This document shows positions 4,921-5,635 of a stretch of 5,635 nt of DNA, piece by piece (positions within the stretch are counted from its first letter, which is position 1; every line of letters starts with the position of its first letter). A program made the position numbers and the translations under genes. The notes below the pieces were generated by a model. It worked only from the letters and a program-made list of their open reading frames with translations, did not search any database and was not told the DNA's origin. The stretch covers positions 1 through 5,635 of the forward strand of contig CAKQVV010000112.1 of assembly GCA_934277845.1 (NCBI GenBank), in the 5' to 3' direction. The stretch is from an uncultured Clostridia bacterium (lineage in GTDB: Bacteria > Bacillota > Clostridia > Christensenellales > Pumilibacteraceae).

Positions 4921-5635
4921 ATGACCGAACAGGAAGTCGTTTCCGCACCCGGGAACGAGAACAACAACGACGGAGAGAAGAAGTGTACCGATCGCGGACA
5001 TGCGGCGGTAAAACTTACCGTGCTTTGCATGGTAATGTACGCGTGTTCGTACCTGTGCCGCAAGTCGTTCGACTCGAACGTAAACGAAATAATGGCTTTT
5101 TACGGCGAACCGAAGGCGGCGGTGGGACTGATAAGCACCTGCTTTTTCGTGACTTACGCGATAGGACAGGTATTTCACGGGATCATGTGCAAGTACTATA
5201 AACCCGGTCCCGTCATGTTCTGCATGGCGGCGGCGATAAGCGCGCTGAACGTGATAATGGGAATAATACCCAAGTCTGGCTTTACGTTTCTGAAATACGT
5301 CTGGGCGCTCAACGGCTTACTTTCCGCTTCGTTGTGGTCGTTGCTCATACTCACTCTGCACTCTTGTACGGCAAACAAATACCGGCATTTCGTCATCGTC
5401 GCGTGTACGATTCCCGTCACCGCCGGCACATTTTTGGTTTACGGCACAAGCGCGATAATGTCGCTTATCGGCAATTTCCGCCTGACGTTTTACGTTTCCG
5501 CCGCGGTATTCTTTTCCGCCGCGCTCGTGTGGCTTTTTACGTCGAAAGACCTTATAAACCGCTGCAACGCCGAGCGTATCGAACTGGACGGCGAGCCGGA
5601 AAAACCCGCGGTATCCGAAGATAAAGACGGCAAAG
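4921..5635 (+). CDS. OPA-like major facilitator superfamily transporter, 5' part (cut by window edge)
   Basis: The frame stays open from ATG 4921 to the end of the window (238 complete codons), so only the N-terminal half is seen. Full-length members are usually about 430-470 residues. After a hydrophilic, Asn-rich start (1-27), six hydrophobic segments can be drawn at roughly 28-46, 66-88, 97-116, 124-146, 156-178 and 184-206. A charged stretch (207-238) follows, matching the central cytoplasmic loop between helices 6 and 7. SYLCRKSFDSN at the end of helix 1 resembles the YxxRKNF-like motif of GlpT/UhpT-type organophosphate:phosphate antiporters. The family resemblance is to OPA-like MFS carriers; the substrate cannot be told. 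It has its own promoter behind a terminator, so a link to the hemicellulose genes is positional only. An uncharacterised sugar or sugar-phosphate carrier is the likeliest role. Confidence 0.8.
   Translation, partial: MTEQEVVSAPGNENNNDGEKKCTDRGHAAVKLTVLCMVMYACSYLCRKSFDSNVNEIMAFYGEPKAAVGLISTCFFVTYAIGQVFHGIMCKYYKPGPVMFCMAAAISALNVIMGIIPKSGFTFLKYVWALNGLLSASLWSLLILTLHSCTANKYRHFVIVACTIPVTAGTFLVYGTSAIMSLIGNFRLTFYVSAAVFFSAALVWLFTSKDLINRCNAERIELDGEPEKPAVSEDKDGK

Overview
The window looks like a piece of a fibre-degrading, probably gut-dwelling Firmicute (Clostridia-like). The grounds are strong AAGGAG-type ribosome binding sites, near-consensus sigma-A promoters with 17-bp spacers, a classic intrinsic terminator, a mixed base composition that I judge by eye to be slightly GC-rich, and carbohydrate-active enzymes without signal peptides. 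The lineage is an inference from style, not from a marker gene.

Layout, all genes on the + strand. Positions 1-285 hold no supportable gene, but contain a hairpin and what looks like a dispersed intergenic repeat. A promoter at 286-314 drives a metallophosphoesterase-fold protein (361-1476) and, 69 bases further on, a GH43 glycosidase (1546-2415). A 232-base gap follows. It carries an imperfect inverted repeat, a tandem pair of operator-like half-sites with a 21-bp period, and a perfect consensus promoter (TTGACA, 17 bp, TATAAT at 2576-2604). This promoter drives a sugar epimerase/isomerase of the xylose-isomerase-like TIM-barrel superfamily (2648-3427) and, 13 bases later, a glucuronoyl-esterase-like (CE15-type) alpha/beta hydrolase (3441-4634). 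An intrinsic terminator at 4706-4739 closes that unit. A third promoter (4812-4840) drives the first half of an OPA-like major facilitator transporter (4921 to the window edge).

Working model (inference): this is a cytoplasmic hemicellulose-oligosaccharide utilisation locus. The GH43 enzyme would remove arabinose or xylose from imported oligosaccharides. The CE15-like enzyme would hydrolyse a (methyl)glucuronoyl or related uronate ester. The epimerase would feed a released sugar into central metabolism, and the transporter may bring in a substrate. The role of the phosphoesterase-like protein is unknown. Its histidine in the usual GNHD motif is replaced by asparagine, so it may be catalytically altered. 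The most unusual items are the regulatory region ahead of the epimerase (direct repeats abutting a perfect promoter, then an eight-G tract where the ribosome binding site should be), the apparently cytoplasmic CE15-like protein with an intact Ser-Glu-His arrangement, and the GNND phosphoesterase.
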